Assembly: GCA_020725805.1 (NCBI GenBank)
Contig: DYEF01000031.1
Coordinates: 1-29,482, forward strand
DNA: 29,482 nucleotides
Direction: 5' to 3'
Source of the DNA: Bdellovibrio sp.
Lineage (GTDB): Bacteria; Myxococcota; SpSt-1050
Below, one piece after another: positions 15,963 to 24,336 of this stretch. Position numbers and translations under genes: made by a program. Position 1 is the first letter of the stretch, and every line of letters begins with the position of its first letter. The notes beneath the pieces were generated by a model that saw nothing but the letters and a program-made list of their open reading frames with translations, ran no database searches and was not told where the DNA came from.

Positions 15963-17989
15963 TCCTTAGCCTTCTTATAGAATTCGGAATCCGGTGGTGC
16001 AATCTTGAGTATTACCTTGAACTTCTTCTTTGCAGCCTCGGGGTCTGCGTTCTTCAGCACGTATGCTTCCTCAAAGAGCCTCTGTGCAACATTCCCCATC
16101 TCTGCCATCTTCTTCTTTGCAGCCTCATTGTCGGGATTCATCTTTAGTGCCTTCTGCAGATTATCGATCGCAGAGAAATAATCTTCCTTATAGAAGTCCT
16201 TTATGCCCTTGTACGTGTACATATCAGAAAGCATCTTCTCTATTTCACCCAGATATTTATTGTCCTTCCCCGGGGCAACCGATTTTGCGATAGAATATGA
16301 TTTTTCAAGAGAGGCAATTGCAGTCTCCTTTTTTGCCTTGTAGGCTGATGAGCCTTCGGGATATATCTGTGCAAATGCCTTCAGGTTCTGAAGAAGTTTC
16401 TGAACCTTCGGATTTGAAGCCGCATCCGATGACTCAATCGTCTGAACCGCCCCGTTGACATCACCACTCTTAAACAGCTGAACTGCCTTGTTTGCAACAG
16501 GCCCGGGCGCCGATATGGTCTTCGAAGAACTATCCTCCTCCTCGGCTGGCTGTTCCTTCTCCTTCTTTACCTTTACAGCCGCTGCCGTCTTCTGAACCGG
16601 TTCCGAAGAACCCTTCTTCTGGGATTGAGCCAGATTCTTCTCTATCTGAGCCTTCATATCCTGTGCCTTCGAATCAGACGGGTCGAGCGACAGAATCTCC
16701 CCAACAGACTCTAATGCATTCTGATAGCTCTTCTCCTCCATCTGTTTCTGTGCTGTCTCATAAAGCTGCGATATGTATTTTGTAGTAGCTGTCCTGATTA
16801 TCGTCTGGGCGTCGTTGTAAAATACCGACTCCGGGGATATCTTTCTGGCGACTTCCAAGGCACCTTTGGGAGAATCCTTGTTCATAAACTCACTCGCCGA
16901 ATCCAGGTAATTCTTGTTTATTAGTTCCTCTTCGGTCCTGCTCTTGTACTGCTGAGCCCTTCTGTTGTTCGGGTCCATTGAAAGTGCAGCAATGAACTTC
17001 TCCTGAGCGGCCTTGAAATCCTTCTTCTTGTAGCTTTCTATTCCTTCATCCAGCAGCTTCTGAGCCTCCATTGCCTTGTCATTTGCGGCTACCTGTCCTT
17101 TGGCACCGCCTGAGACCTGTGTCCCCTCTTCCTCCGGAGCAAGTATCACAAATTTTACAAAGACAAGAAGGACTACAAAAAGGGTAAACAGGACAGCGGC
17201 ATAAAGAAGGACAGGCTTCTTCTTCTCCTGTTCCTTTGCAGCTATATATGGTTTCTGCTGTGGAATCTTTGCCGCAGGCGAAGTCTGAATCTCAGGTGCA
17301 GCCTCCTGAACCTTCTGACGGACTACCTTCTCACCTATCCATGCCTGTTCCTGGTCAGTAGTGTAGATATCATAAACTGATACGAATCTTATTTTTGTAT
17401 TACCGAGCTTGATTACATCTCCCGAATAGAGCTCCTTCTCTGTTATTCTTTCGTCATTGAGTACAACGCCGTTTCCGGAACCGAGATCCCTAATAATAAC
17501 CTGGCCGAGGTCACGGGAAATCTCGGCGTGTCTTCTTGAAACAGAGACATCCTTTATTACGATATCGTTGTCGGCACCTCTGCCAAGAGAAATTATGTTC
17601 TTGTCGAGTGAATACTCCTCTCCCATATTCGGACCGTCAAAAAATACGAGTTTATAACCCGAGAGGTTCTCCGATATAGTGCTTATAAGGGTGTCAGCAG
17701 TCGGGGAGGAAATAAGCATCTCCCTTGGATTTATCTTCGGCATCTCTTCCTGAATCACCGGCGGCGGAGCCGATACAGGCTTTCTGGGGACCGGCGGCGG
17801 GACAGGTTGCTGAGGAATCTCCCTGAGCGGTTCAATCGGCTTGACCGGCTGAGGCATCTTCGCTCTCGGAACAGTCTTGTCGTCACCAGAAGATGTATCT
17901 TCCTCTACCTCTATGAACTCTTCTTCAAGACTGTTATCATCCAGAAATTCAAGTTCATCACTTCCTTTTTTGGGCGGTCTCTTTACCAT
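15944..17989 (-). CDS. Membrane protein with cytoplasmic FHA domain and periplasmic TPR repeats
   Basis: 681 aa. Residues 1-100 are acidic, then Pro-rich (QQPVPPPVPRKPVSAPPP). An FHA domain spans about 112-204 with GRGADNDIVIKD (136-147), SRRHAEI (151-157) and GSGNGVVLN (170-178), the residues that bind phosphothreonine. One membrane segment lies at 259-284. The rest (305-681) is helical, with tetratricopeptide-like repeats such as AAQEKFIAALSMDPNNRRAQ (327-346), ALESVGEILSLDPSDSKAQ and AIDNLQKALKMNPDNEAAKK. The FHA faces the cytoplasm and the TPRs the periplasm if the positive-inside rule holds (Lys-rich side before the helix). It may couple Ser/Thr phosphorylation to assembly of the Tad machine. 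It follows the other FHA gene by 12 nt and overlaps the sigma gene. Confidence 0.9.
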   Translation of the reverse strand: MVKRPPKKGSDELEFLDDNSLEEEFIEVEEDTSSGDDKTVPRAKMPQPVKPIEPLREIPQQPVPPPVPRKPVSAPPPVIQEEMPKINPREMLISSPTADTLISTISENLSGYKLVFFDGPNMGEEYSLDKNIISLGRGADNDIVIKDVSVSRRHAEISRDLGQVIIRDLGSGNGVVLNDERITEKELYSGDVIKLGNTKIRFVSVYDIYTTDQEQAWIGEKVVRQKVQEAAPEIQTSPAAKIPQQKPYIAAKEQEKKKPVLLYAAVLFTLFVVLLVFVKFVILAPEEEGTQVSGGAKGQVAANDKAMEAQKLLDEGIESYKKKDFKAAQEKFIAALSMDPNNRRAQQYKSRTEEELINKNYLDSASEFMNKDSPKGALEVARKISPESVFYNDAQTIIRTATTKYISQLYETAQKQMEEKSYQNALESVGEILSLDPSDSKAQDMKAQIEKNLAQSQKKGSSEPVQKTAAAVKVKKEKEQPAEEEDSSSKTISAPGPVANKAVQLFKSGDVNGAVQTIESSDAASNPKVQKLLQNLKAFAQIYPEGSSAYKAKKETAIASLEKSYSIAKSVAPGKDNKYLGEIEKMLSDMYTYKGIKDFYKEDYFSAIDNLQKALKMNPDNEAAKKKMAEMGNVAQRLFEEAYVLKNADPEAAKKKFKVILKIAPPDSEFYKKAKEWLTKL

Positions 17990-18001
17990 CTCTGTAACCC
18001 C

Positions 18002-19321
18002 TTATCCTTCACTAATGTTCTGAATCATCTGTTTTGCCTCCTTATTCCTGATATCATCCGCGTCAGGAAAATACTTTAGAACATCATTAAGGAGGTCATA
18101 AGCCTTCTTGTAATCCTGGTCATTTATTGCCTTGGATACGGAAAACATAAGTTTATCATATATTGCCTGCAACTCCTTATTAATACCCTTTATCTGTTCC
18201 TGAATTTCGGAATAGAGCTGGGGCTTTACCGGCAGTTTTTCCATATAGTCCCTTGCCTGCATAAAAAAACCTAATGCAAGATAGAGATTCTTGGGTTCTA
18301 TATTTTTCTCCCTGTATTTGTTGTAGCCGAGTTCGGCAAGTTCCTTTGCCTTGTCCATATCCGGTTCAGGAATTACTTCCTGATTTATCTTTACGAAGGT
18401 AATATACCAAGGATTCATCTTCTCGGTATTCCCCTTGTATCTGAATACGATAATGTTATCATCTTTCGAAAGCAGTTCCTTCGGTATCATTACACTGATT
18501 CCCCTCAGAAGATTCTTCCCGGTTACGGGGACAGCTCCAATCTCACTTCCGTTTATCTCTATCATAACATCGTTGTGGTTATAAATGCCGTATGCGGAAA
18601 AACTCAGAAAGAGTTTATTGTCGCTTGGTTCGAATGCAAACTGACACCCCTTGAGGCACTGATAATCGGCTTCCTTATATCCGAACTTCTTGTCGAAATA
18701 TGTGGGTGAAAGGTCAAATACCATAGATGACTGATCCTTCAGGCCGGGTCCCTTGTTTGTAATGACCGGTTTTGCCACAAAAACGAGCAAAAGCAGCAAA
18801 AAAAAAGCGCCGGATGCTATCAGAATCTTTGGCAGAAGCCTCTTTTTTTCCTTTCCTGCCACCACAGCCGCCGCTTTCGGTTTTTCCGACAGGACCGGGG
18901 CCGGATTCGAAGCAGGCTGTTCCTCCGTCATTTCTGATCTGGCCTGAGGATTGCCGGATTTCCCCTTCGATTTCTTCGGAGGCGGAGAGAGTATCTGGGT
19001 ATGTTCCTGATTAATCTGGTCTGAAAGACTCTCTGTAAAACCGAATCTGAATGTGGTATTGCCGATAGTGAATGTATCACCGTCCTTTAGTATCTCCTCG
19101 ACCACTGCCGAACCGTTGAGCAGTGTGCCGTTTCTCGAACCCCTGTCAATAATCTTGAATACCGTCCCTTCCTTCTTTATTACCGAATGCTTTCTCGAGA
19201 CAGAGGGGTCAAATACCACCAGAAGATTCTCCTCTGTCCTTCCGATAGTCAGTTCGTTGGTCTCGACAGAGACTATCTTATCTTTTGCAAAACCCTTGAT
19301 CACCTTTAATTTATATCCCAT
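18002..19321 (-). CDS. Membrane protein with N-terminal FHA domain and beta-sandwich/helical outer part
   Basis: 439 aa. The FHA domain starts at the N-terminus (1-95), with IGR at 26-28, SRKHS (42-46) and GSRNGTLLN (61-69). A Pro/Lys/Ala-rich linker (110-160) leads to one membrane segment (164-184). Residues 200-325 look like a beta-sandwich (SFSAYGIYNHNDVMIEINGS, pattern of a jelly-roll carbohydrate-binding fold) with a Cys pair, CLKGC. Residues 330-439 are helical and TPR-like. The two FHA genes share layout but not their outer domains. Its ATG overlaps the tadC stop by 1 nt, with a GAGG ribosome site inside tadC. The domain layout points to an inner-membrane adaptor of the Tad system; no known name. 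Confidence 0.88.
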   Translation of the reverse strand: MGYKLKVIKGFAKDKIVSVETNELTIGRTEENLLVVFDPSVSRKHSVIKKEGTVFKIIDRGSRNGTLLNGSAVVEEILKDGDTFTIGNTTFRFGFTESLSDQINQEHTQILSPPPKKSKGKSGNPQARSEMTEEQPASNPAPVLSEKPKAAAVVAGKEKKRLLPKILIASGAFFLLLLLVFVAKPVITNKGPGLKDQSSMVFDLSPTYFDKKFGYKEADYQCLKGCQFAFEPSDNKLFLSFSAYGIYNHNDVMIEINGSEIGAVPVTGKNLLRGISVMIPKELLSKDDNIIVFRYKGNTEKMNPWYITFVKINQEVIPEPDMDKAKELAELGYNKYREKNIEPKNLYLALGFFMQARDYMEKLPVKPQLYSEIQEQIKGINKELQAIYDKLMFSVSKAINDQDYKKAYDLLNDVLKYFPDADDIRNKEAKQMIQNISEG

Positions 19322-20202
19322 CAGAAGACCTCACCAAAAAAGAATTGAAAGATTATCGGTCCGAAGAGTACCATAAAAACCGTGGGAAAGATGAATGCTA
19401 TCAGCGGAAACAACATCTTTACAGGTGCCTCCTGTGCCAGTTTCTCCGCCCTCTGTGCCCTCTGGTCCCTCAATGTCTCGGACTGAATCCTCAGGACCTT
19501 GCCCAGACTGGTACCCATTCTGTCTGCCTGAATAAGGGCATTTACAAATGATGTGATTGCCGGCAGACTTATTCTGTCATCCATTATCCTCAGCGCCTCC
19601 TCCCTTGTCCTGCCCACCTTGAGAAGAGAGAGCATATAATTCAGCTCATCAACGAGAGGCCCCTGAATTCCCTTCTCCACAACCTTACTGACAGCAGCCT
19701 GAAAGTCCATACCTGCCTCGACAGATAGCGTCAGAAGGTCGAGGTTATACGGCAGTGCCCTCGTAATCTGTCTATGCCTCTTTGCCACCATATCCCTCAG
19801 CCATATAATAGGATAGAGCGCACCAGCCAGAAGAAAGATTATTGCCCAGAGGACACTGACATTTATCATAATGAAAAAGAGCATACCGACTATGAAGAAT
19901 CCTACAGCCCAGAGTTCCTGCAGCACGATAAAATCCTCTGCAGTCAGATTGCGGGGTTCACCTGCCATTATCAGACGTTTCCGCAGGTATTTCAGATATT
20001 CATCTCCGACAAATATCTTGTTTACTCCGATTATCCTGTTGAAAATATACCGCTTTATACCCTTGGACGGAGATACCTCATCGAGTTCCTTTGCCTCCTC
20101 TATCATAGGTTCGAGATAGTTTCTGTAAACGCCTATAACAATCAGCAGAACAGCGGCCGCAAGCCCTATCGAGGAAATTATCAATACAATCGTTGTTGTC
20201 AT
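19321..20202 (-). CDS. tadC: TadC-like inner-membrane platform protein (type II secretion F family)
   Basis: 293 aa from the ATG at 20202. I chose this over a GTG 9 nt upstream because AGGTGA stands 6 nt before it. Membrane helix at 2-24, a cytoplasmic part, two helices near 87-130, the T2SSF domain with LPYNLDLLTLSVEAGMDF, and a final helix pair with PVKMLFPLIAFIFPTVFMVL. In Tad systems TadB and TadC form the platform turned by the TadA/CpaF ATPase to build Flp pili. It follows tadB directly and overlaps the FHA gene by 1 nt. Confidence 0.92.
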   Translation of the reverse strand: MTTTIVLIISSIGLAAAVLLIVIGVYRNYLEPMIEEAKELDEVSPSKGIKRYIFNRIIGVNKIFVGDEYLKYLRKRLIMAGEPRNLTAEDFIVLQELWAVGFFIVGMLFFIMINVSVLWAIIFLLAGALYPIIWLRDMVAKRHRQITRALPYNLDLLTLSVEAGMDFQAAVSKVVEKGIQGPLVDELNYMLSLLKVGRTREEALRIMDDRISLPAITSFVNALIQADRMGTSLGKVLRIQSETLRDQRAQRAEKLAQEAPVKMLFPLIAFIFPTVFMVLFGPIIFQFFFGEVF

Positions 20203-20211
20203 CTCATTCAC

Positions 20212-21054
20212 CTACACATCGATATCTACGATTTTCCTTATAATCAGAGCACCTATAACCTCCATAACAAGTATGGCAAAGATAAGTGCATAACCAAACC
20301 AGTGCTTGAGCATAGGCTCCATCAGGTCCGGCCTCATCCAGTCCATAACAAACCAGATTACGATCGGCATAATACCTATAATGAACCCCTGCAGTTTTCC
20401 CTGTGCAGTCAGAGCCTTAATTCTACCCTCAATCTTGAATCTCTGCCTTATAGTATTTGCAATATTTTCGAACATCTCGGAGAGATTTCCGCCCATTGTC
20501 TTTGCAATATTGGTCGATGTTATAAAGAGGTCGAGGTCCTCGCACTTTACCCTCTCACCCATATTCTTGAGGGCATCCTCAACTGAGACACCGAGTTTAA
20601 TCTCCTTCAGGGCCAGTCCGAATTCCTGAGATATAGGAGGTTGAAAATCCTGCGCAACCGTCCCCATAGCCTGCTGAAGACTGAGTCCGGCCTTGAGCGC
20701 ATTCGACATATTCTGCAGTGCATCCACGAGTTGTTCGTTGAACTTTCTTACCCTCTTACGAGAATAATATTTTACGAGAATCGAAGGAGTAAAAAAACCC
20801 AGAATGGTGAGAATACCCGTAACAATATATCCGAAAAAGAGGATTCCTATTATGAAGCCCACAACCATAATTGAGAGATTCAGCAGCATCATCTGTCTGG
20901 GGTCGATGAAGAGAAACATATCGGACAGGTCTTCGATCTTGGGGTTGAGATACTTCTCCTGATACTGAAGCATTCCGCTTCTCATAATATCATAGACCAC
21001 CAGCGAGAGAAAAAAGACAGAGCCAAAAATAAGTAAAAATATTATCCCGCTCAT
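20212..21054 (-). CDS. tadB: TadB-like inner-membrane platform protein (type II secretion F family)
   Basis: 280 aa. Helix at 3-23, two helices around 56-95, the T2SSF domain with ALQNMSNALKAGLSLQQAM and ALKEIKLGVSVEDALKNMGE, then helices at about 221-236 and 252-272. The second conserved half-motif, STNIAKTMGGNLSEMFENIA, is present. It should be the platform partner of TadC. The ATG overlaps the cpaB stop by 4 nt (ATGA), and tadC follows at once. In complete tad loci the secretin, CpaE and CpaF genes usually lie between cpaB and tadB; here they are missing. Confidence 0.92.
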   Translation of the reverse strand: MSGIIFLLIFGSVFFLSLVVYDIMRSGMLQYQEKYLNPKIEDLSDMFLFIDPRQMMLLNLSIMVVGFIIGILFFGYIVTGILTILGFFTPSILVKYYSRKRVRKFNEQLVDALQNMSNALKAGLSLQQAMGTVAQDFQPPISQEFGLALKEIKLGVSVEDALKNMGERVKCEDLDLFITSTNIAKTMGGNLSEMFENIANTIRQRFKIEGRIKALTAQGKLQGFIIGIMPIVIWFVMDWMRPDLMEPMLKHWFGYALIFAILVMEVIGALIIRKIVDIDV

Positions 21055-21842
21055 CTTCCGGACTTTACCACCTCAATAAATGTTCCGGACCTGATCTTCG
21101 AGAGTTCCTTCGTCAGGTCACCCTGAATTACCATCTCAAGTGTAATTCGTTTCCGCTCTGCCTGCTGTGAGAGGTCGTCAGGATTTCTTAGCGTGAGATA
21201 GAGAGAACCCATCTCCTGTGCAAGCAGGATTATCTCGGCCTCCTCCGGAAGGACAAGCAAAGTTACATTCCCGTAATTCCGTTCATTTTCCGGTATAAGG
21301 TTGATATTCGATGCCGGAGTAATACGACCGGTTGCGAGCACGAGTATGTTCTGAAGAAGGGTCGATACTATAGTGTTGTTGCTCGAGGGGTCTCTGAATG
21401 CACCGAGAATATCCACATGGTCGTTTGGTCTTATCCAGTTTCCGACTGCCGATTCCTGATTGACCCTTACGGTAATCGCCCTGCCCCTCTTCTGAACTAT
21501 ACTGGATAGTTTTTCAAATCCGTGACTCTCCTGAAAGTGGAACCACATAAGAGGGTCTCCCTCCTTGAGATTCACTACAACGGTCTGACCTATTATTCTG
21601 TCGAGGTCCTTCTCCCTGATGGTGCTCTTTGTTACAAATAATTCCGGGACAGACCTCTTGGCAAGCATATCGACCTCAAGGGCCGTTCCCTCGGTTATGT
21701 CCTGAGCCGCTACGATTATCTCTCTTAGGTTCCAGCCTCTCTTTATCTCCCTCTCCTTTGCCTTCAGGGCAAACATAGACATAAGACCGGCAAACAAACC
21801 CAGTACAATTCCAATAACCAGCGGAATCTTGCCTTTTAACAT
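21051..21842 (-). CDS. cpaB: Flp pilus assembly protein CpaB/RcpC
   Basis: 263 aa from the ATG at 21842, which has a perfect AGGAGG 5 nt upstream; an earlier ATG at 21887 has no such site and would put 15 extra residues before the membrane segment. One N-terminal helix (5-25), then a SAF domain (IIVAAQDITEGTALEVDMLA, about 42-105), then the RcpC/CpaB domain (RAITVRVNQESAVGNWIRPN, DHVDILGAF). The family works in the periplasm with the secretin of the Tad pilus. It is the first gene of a seven-gene operon ending with a sigma/anti-sigma pair. Confidence 0.93.
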   Translation of the reverse strand: MLKGKIPLVIGIVLGLFAGLMSMFALKAKEREIKRGWNLREIIVAAQDITEGTALEVDMLAKRSVPELFVTKSTIREKDLDRIIGQTVVVNLKEGDPLMWFHFQESHGFEKLSSIVQKRGRAITVRVNQESAVGNWIRPNDHVDILGAFRDPSSNNTIVSTLLQNILVLATGRITPASNINLIPENERNYGNVTLLVLPEEAEIILLAQEMGSLYLTLRNPDDLSQQAERKRITLEMVIQGDLTKELSKIRSGTFIEVVKSGR

Positions 21843-21859
21843 TTTATCCTCCTCAGCCC

Positions 21860-21881
21860 GGCAGATATAATTATTTCTGCC
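21860..21881 (-). promoter_or_regulatory. 22-bp near-perfect palindrome in the cpaB leader (operator or hairpin)
   Basis: GGCAGA at one end and TCTGCC at the other, with the inner ATAATTAT also symmetric; only one of eleven pairs (T/T) is broken. It lies between the predicted transcription start (about 21890) and the ribosome site (21848-21853). It could be a repressor operator or an RNA hairpin controlling translation. There is no T-run after it, so it is not a terminator. Confidence 0.55.
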
Positions 21882-21896
21882 CTGCAAGTTCGCAAT

Positions 21897-21924
21897 ATAA
21901 TAGCAAATATAAATTAAAATTCAA
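21897..21924 (-). promoter_or_regulatory. Candidate promoter of the cpaB-tadBC-FHA-sigma operon
   Basis: On the minus strand TTGAAT (21919-21924), 16 nt, and TATTAT (21897-21902), four and five of six matches. It sits in the AT-rich 165-bp gap upstream of cpaB; transcription would start near 21890, giving a leader of almost 50 nt that contains the 22-bp palindrome. Confidence 0.5.
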
Positions 21925-22007
21925 ATAAATTTCACATAGAAATCCCCAAATAGTATGATCCCGGAAAAAATAACTTTGCCGCCCTTAAACTCAAATTAGG
22001 TTGTGGT

Positions 22008-23240
22008 CTATTCCTCTTTACCTATTATTGTCCTGAGTTCTATATAGGCACCATAGGAAGGGGCATACGGACCCGACATATTCAGTGCAACAAAAGAGGT
22101 ATTGAGTGTAATAAGACCTTTTTTGAATTCAAAAATAAGACCTGCGTCCAGTTCATCAGAGGCATTCTGTGCCGTATAATCCGTGCTCTGGATATAATAA
22201 TTGGCAAAAGGCTTCAAAAACGGCAGAATCTCCCACGAGAATTTAATCTCACCTATATGACCCTGCCTTAATGAATATCTCTTCAAGAACCCCCAGCTCA
22301 GGTTTTCATAAACAGGATTAATTGCCTTTTCCTCGACATCATTCAGGACCGTTGCAGTCCCGAGAGTAAGCAGAGGTTCTCTTTCGGAGACGGGTATGTG
22401 TAACCTGAGTTCGGAGACAATTCCGAAGACATTGCTATTTATCTCACTGCCTCTGCTATGAATCTTTGCAGGTATAATAACTACCGGTTCTATCACATAA
22501 GAGAGTCTCTTCCTGATAACAGGTCCTTTTGCATATACAGAAAACGAATTACCCTGCAGTTCCTCAAAGGACGGATGAGAATATATGTAAAGAATCTGCA
22601 ATTGATGAGGTCTGAAAATCTTGAGACTGCCCTTAAGTCCCGCAATATAATTTCTGAAATCAGAAGATATTGTCTTCCAGCCTTCGGTCTGTGAGGTATA
22701 TTTTATCCAGAGACAGTTTGAGGTACTCCTGAGTAACCAGTTGTGCGTTACACCCCACAAAAGAGAGATTTCGAAATCCTTATCCTTATAGCCTCCTTCA
22801 ATCCCGATAAATCTCTCGTCCAGCAGAGCCGCTGTTCCGAACTGAAATATCTGAAGTCCCGCATTTGTAAAAAAATGTTCCGAATCATACCCGACATACC
22901 CCTGCCAGGGCCTTCCTGAAAAACCGTTATTCTCGGTCCATCCGGGATTCTTGTATCTGAGTTCTCCTTCCACAACTACAGAAAGTTCACTTACAGGATA
23001 ATAAGTCATCGAGAGTCTAAGACCGCCGAAATAGTTGTTGTCAAACTCCTCTACTCCCGATACCGGCAGATTCTCCCCCACATCCACACCGAGATAAAAA
23101 ATCCTTATCTCTGCACCCAGAGAGAGATTGTCGGTAATGTCAAAATTATGTGCATTCAGTTTAGAAGGACACTCCCTCGCGACTGCAGGAAAACTCCACA
23201 ACAGGAGAATACAAAACAGCAAATACCTGAACCTACTCAT
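22008..23240 (-). CDS. Outer-membrane beta-barrel protein candidate, unknown function
   Basis: 410 aa. Signal peptide 1-22 (LLFCILLLWSFPAVA, then RECPSK). The rest has no hydrophobic helix but many alternating strands of 9-12 residues with aromatic belts (YFGGLRLSMTYYPVSELSVV, QLQILYIYSHPSF, LNTSFVALNMSG, YGAYIELRTIIG). This is the pattern of a barrel of roughly 16-20 strands, although the last residue is Glu and not the usual aromatic. It resembles porin-like or transport proteins but no family is certain. It is the last gene of a four-gene unit, 3 nt after the two-domain cytochrome gene, so it may form the outer-membrane part of that system. No ribosome site is close to the ATG; translational coupling is likely. 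Confidence 0.7.
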   Translation of the reverse strand: MSRFRYLLFCILLLWSFPAVARECPSKLNAHNFDITDNLSLGAEIRIFYLGVDVGENLPVSGVEEFDNNYFGGLRLSMTYYPVSELSVVVEGELRYKNPGWTENNGFSGRPWQGYVGYDSEHFFTNAGLQIFQFGTAALLDERFIGIEGGYKDKDFEISLLWGVTHNWLLRSTSNCLWIKYTSQTEGWKTISSDFRNYIAGLKGSLKIFRPHQLQILYIYSHPSFEELQGNSFSVYAKGPVIRKRLSYVIEPVVIIPAKIHSRGSEINSNVFGIVSELRLHIPVSEREPLLTLGTATVLNDVEEKAINPVYENLSWGFLKRYSLRQGHIGEIKFSWEILPFLKPFANYYIQSTDYTAQNASDELDAGLIFEFKKGLITLNTSFVALNMSGPYAPSYGAYIELRTIIGKEE

Positions 23241-23243
23241 AAT

Positions 23244-24323
23244 CTAATTGTTCTTTGCCCCCTCTTTTACCCATTTCAGGAAGAGATTATACTTTGTGCT
23301 TCCTTTCGGCCATTTAATCGGATGATTCGCTCCTCCTGCCGCCCACCATAAAAATCCGTAAGATGCTTCCGGGTCGTTAATATCTACATATCTCATTACC
23401 TCAGGATAATCAGCTGTCGTACCTGTAAGTTTAACCCCATACTGGCCTGCATAATGACAGCTGCTGCAGTCAGACTTAATTAACGGAACTATCTGTTTGC
23501 TAAAGGATACTGTCGTGCCACCTGTGTCAGCTCCGGCATCAAACCCCGAATCATATCCGGTATCCACACCGATATCCCTTATGCCTGAATCATAACCAGT
23601 ATCATTTGTTCCATAATCGAATCCGGTATCGGTTATTCCGTAATCATATCCGGCATCGGTAACACTATCCACTATGGCTATATCTGCAGATGTATCCGGA
23701 CCATAATCCTGTGTTGATATATCTGATGACAATACATCGGAAGTGGCATCGGTAATCTCCCCGGCATCTTCGACAGTTCCGGAACATATCCCAAAGAATG
23801 ATTCAGTGCAGTTGTTGTCATTTGCACACAGACCCTTACCCTCTTCGTCAATAAAGCATTTGCTTACAGTAACCACACTCAGATCCGGACAGACACAGGC
23901 AATCTCACTGCACTCCTCATCTGACTGACACTCCCCGAGATTCTCATCAAGACAGTTGAGTCTTGCCCCGTTTGAGACCCAGTTATAAAATGCCGTATAT
24001 TCCTTAGAGCCTTCTCTCCATATCCTTGGGTGCTTCTTGTGACCGGTGGCATACAAAAGAAAGAGACTATTCCCGGGTTCGTTTGTATCACAGTATGCAA
24101 CAATGGTGTTATAATCGGAAATACTGCCGGTTAACCTGAAATTATATTCACCGTTTTCGTGGCAGCTTGAACAATCCCTCTTTACAAGAGGTTGAATATC
24201 CTTTTCAAAACAGGGATCCCGGTAATCTATATCCAGAAAGACGTCATTACAGTTGAGCCAGAATACAAGAGAGAATACCGAAATAAGAATGATAACAGGA
24301 AAAATAGACCTGCCTAATAACAT
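23244..24323 (-). CDS. Envelope protein with two duplicated CxxCH cytochrome-type domains
   Basis: 359 aa. The N-terminal hydrophobic stretch (8-24) ends in WLNC; Cys25 could be lipidated although Asn at -1 is unusual. Domain A (about 36-122) and domain B (about 274-357) are clear duplicates: DCSSCH at 50-55 and 285-290, then LTG, then GHKKHPRIWREGSKEYTAFY and GGANHPIKWPKGSTKYNLFL. C-x2-C-H is the heme c attachment motif, and the small domains resemble planctomycete-type cytochrome c domains; the conserved His-Pro (98-99, 334-335) could supply the distal ligand. Between them lie a Cys-rich segment (124-180) and an Asp/Thr/Gly/Tyr repeat linker (222-268). A diheme protein at the membrane surface is the best reading. 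13 nt after the small protein gene. Confidence 0.8.
   Translation of the reverse strand: MLLGRSIFPVIILISVFSLVFWLNCNDVFLDIDYRDPCFEKDIQPLVKRDCSSCHENGEYNFRLTGSISDYNTIVAYCDTNEPGNSLFLLYATGHKKHPRIWREGSKEYTAFYNWVSNGARLNCLDENLGECQSDEECSEIACVCPDLSVVTVSKCFIDEEGKGLCANDNNCTESFFGICSGTVEDAGEITDATSDVLSSDISTQDYGPDTSADIAIVDSVTDAGYDYGITDTGFDYGTNDTGYDSGIRDIGVDTGYDSGFDAGADTGGTTVSFSKQIVPLIKSDCSSCHYAGQYGVKLTGTTADYPEVMRYVDINDPEASYGFLWWAAGGANHPIKWPKGSTKYNLFLKWVKEGAKNN
23520..23660 (-). repeat. Degenerate Asp-Thr-Gly-Tyr-Asp repeat in the cytochrome linker
   Basis: Codes for residues 222-268: units such as DAGYDYGIT, DTGFDYGTN and DTGYDSGIR, about 9 residues each. It is an extended acidic spacer between the two cytochrome domains. 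Confidence 0.75.
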
Positions 24324-24336
24324 ATTATATTATTTT

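Noticed and set aside
19774-20586. Long rightward open frame of 270 codons over tadB and tadC
   Set aside because: Its product is rich in His, Tyr, Cys and Asn in the manner of a shadow of Leu/Ile-rich membrane proteins; both genes underneath are clear T2SSF proteins.
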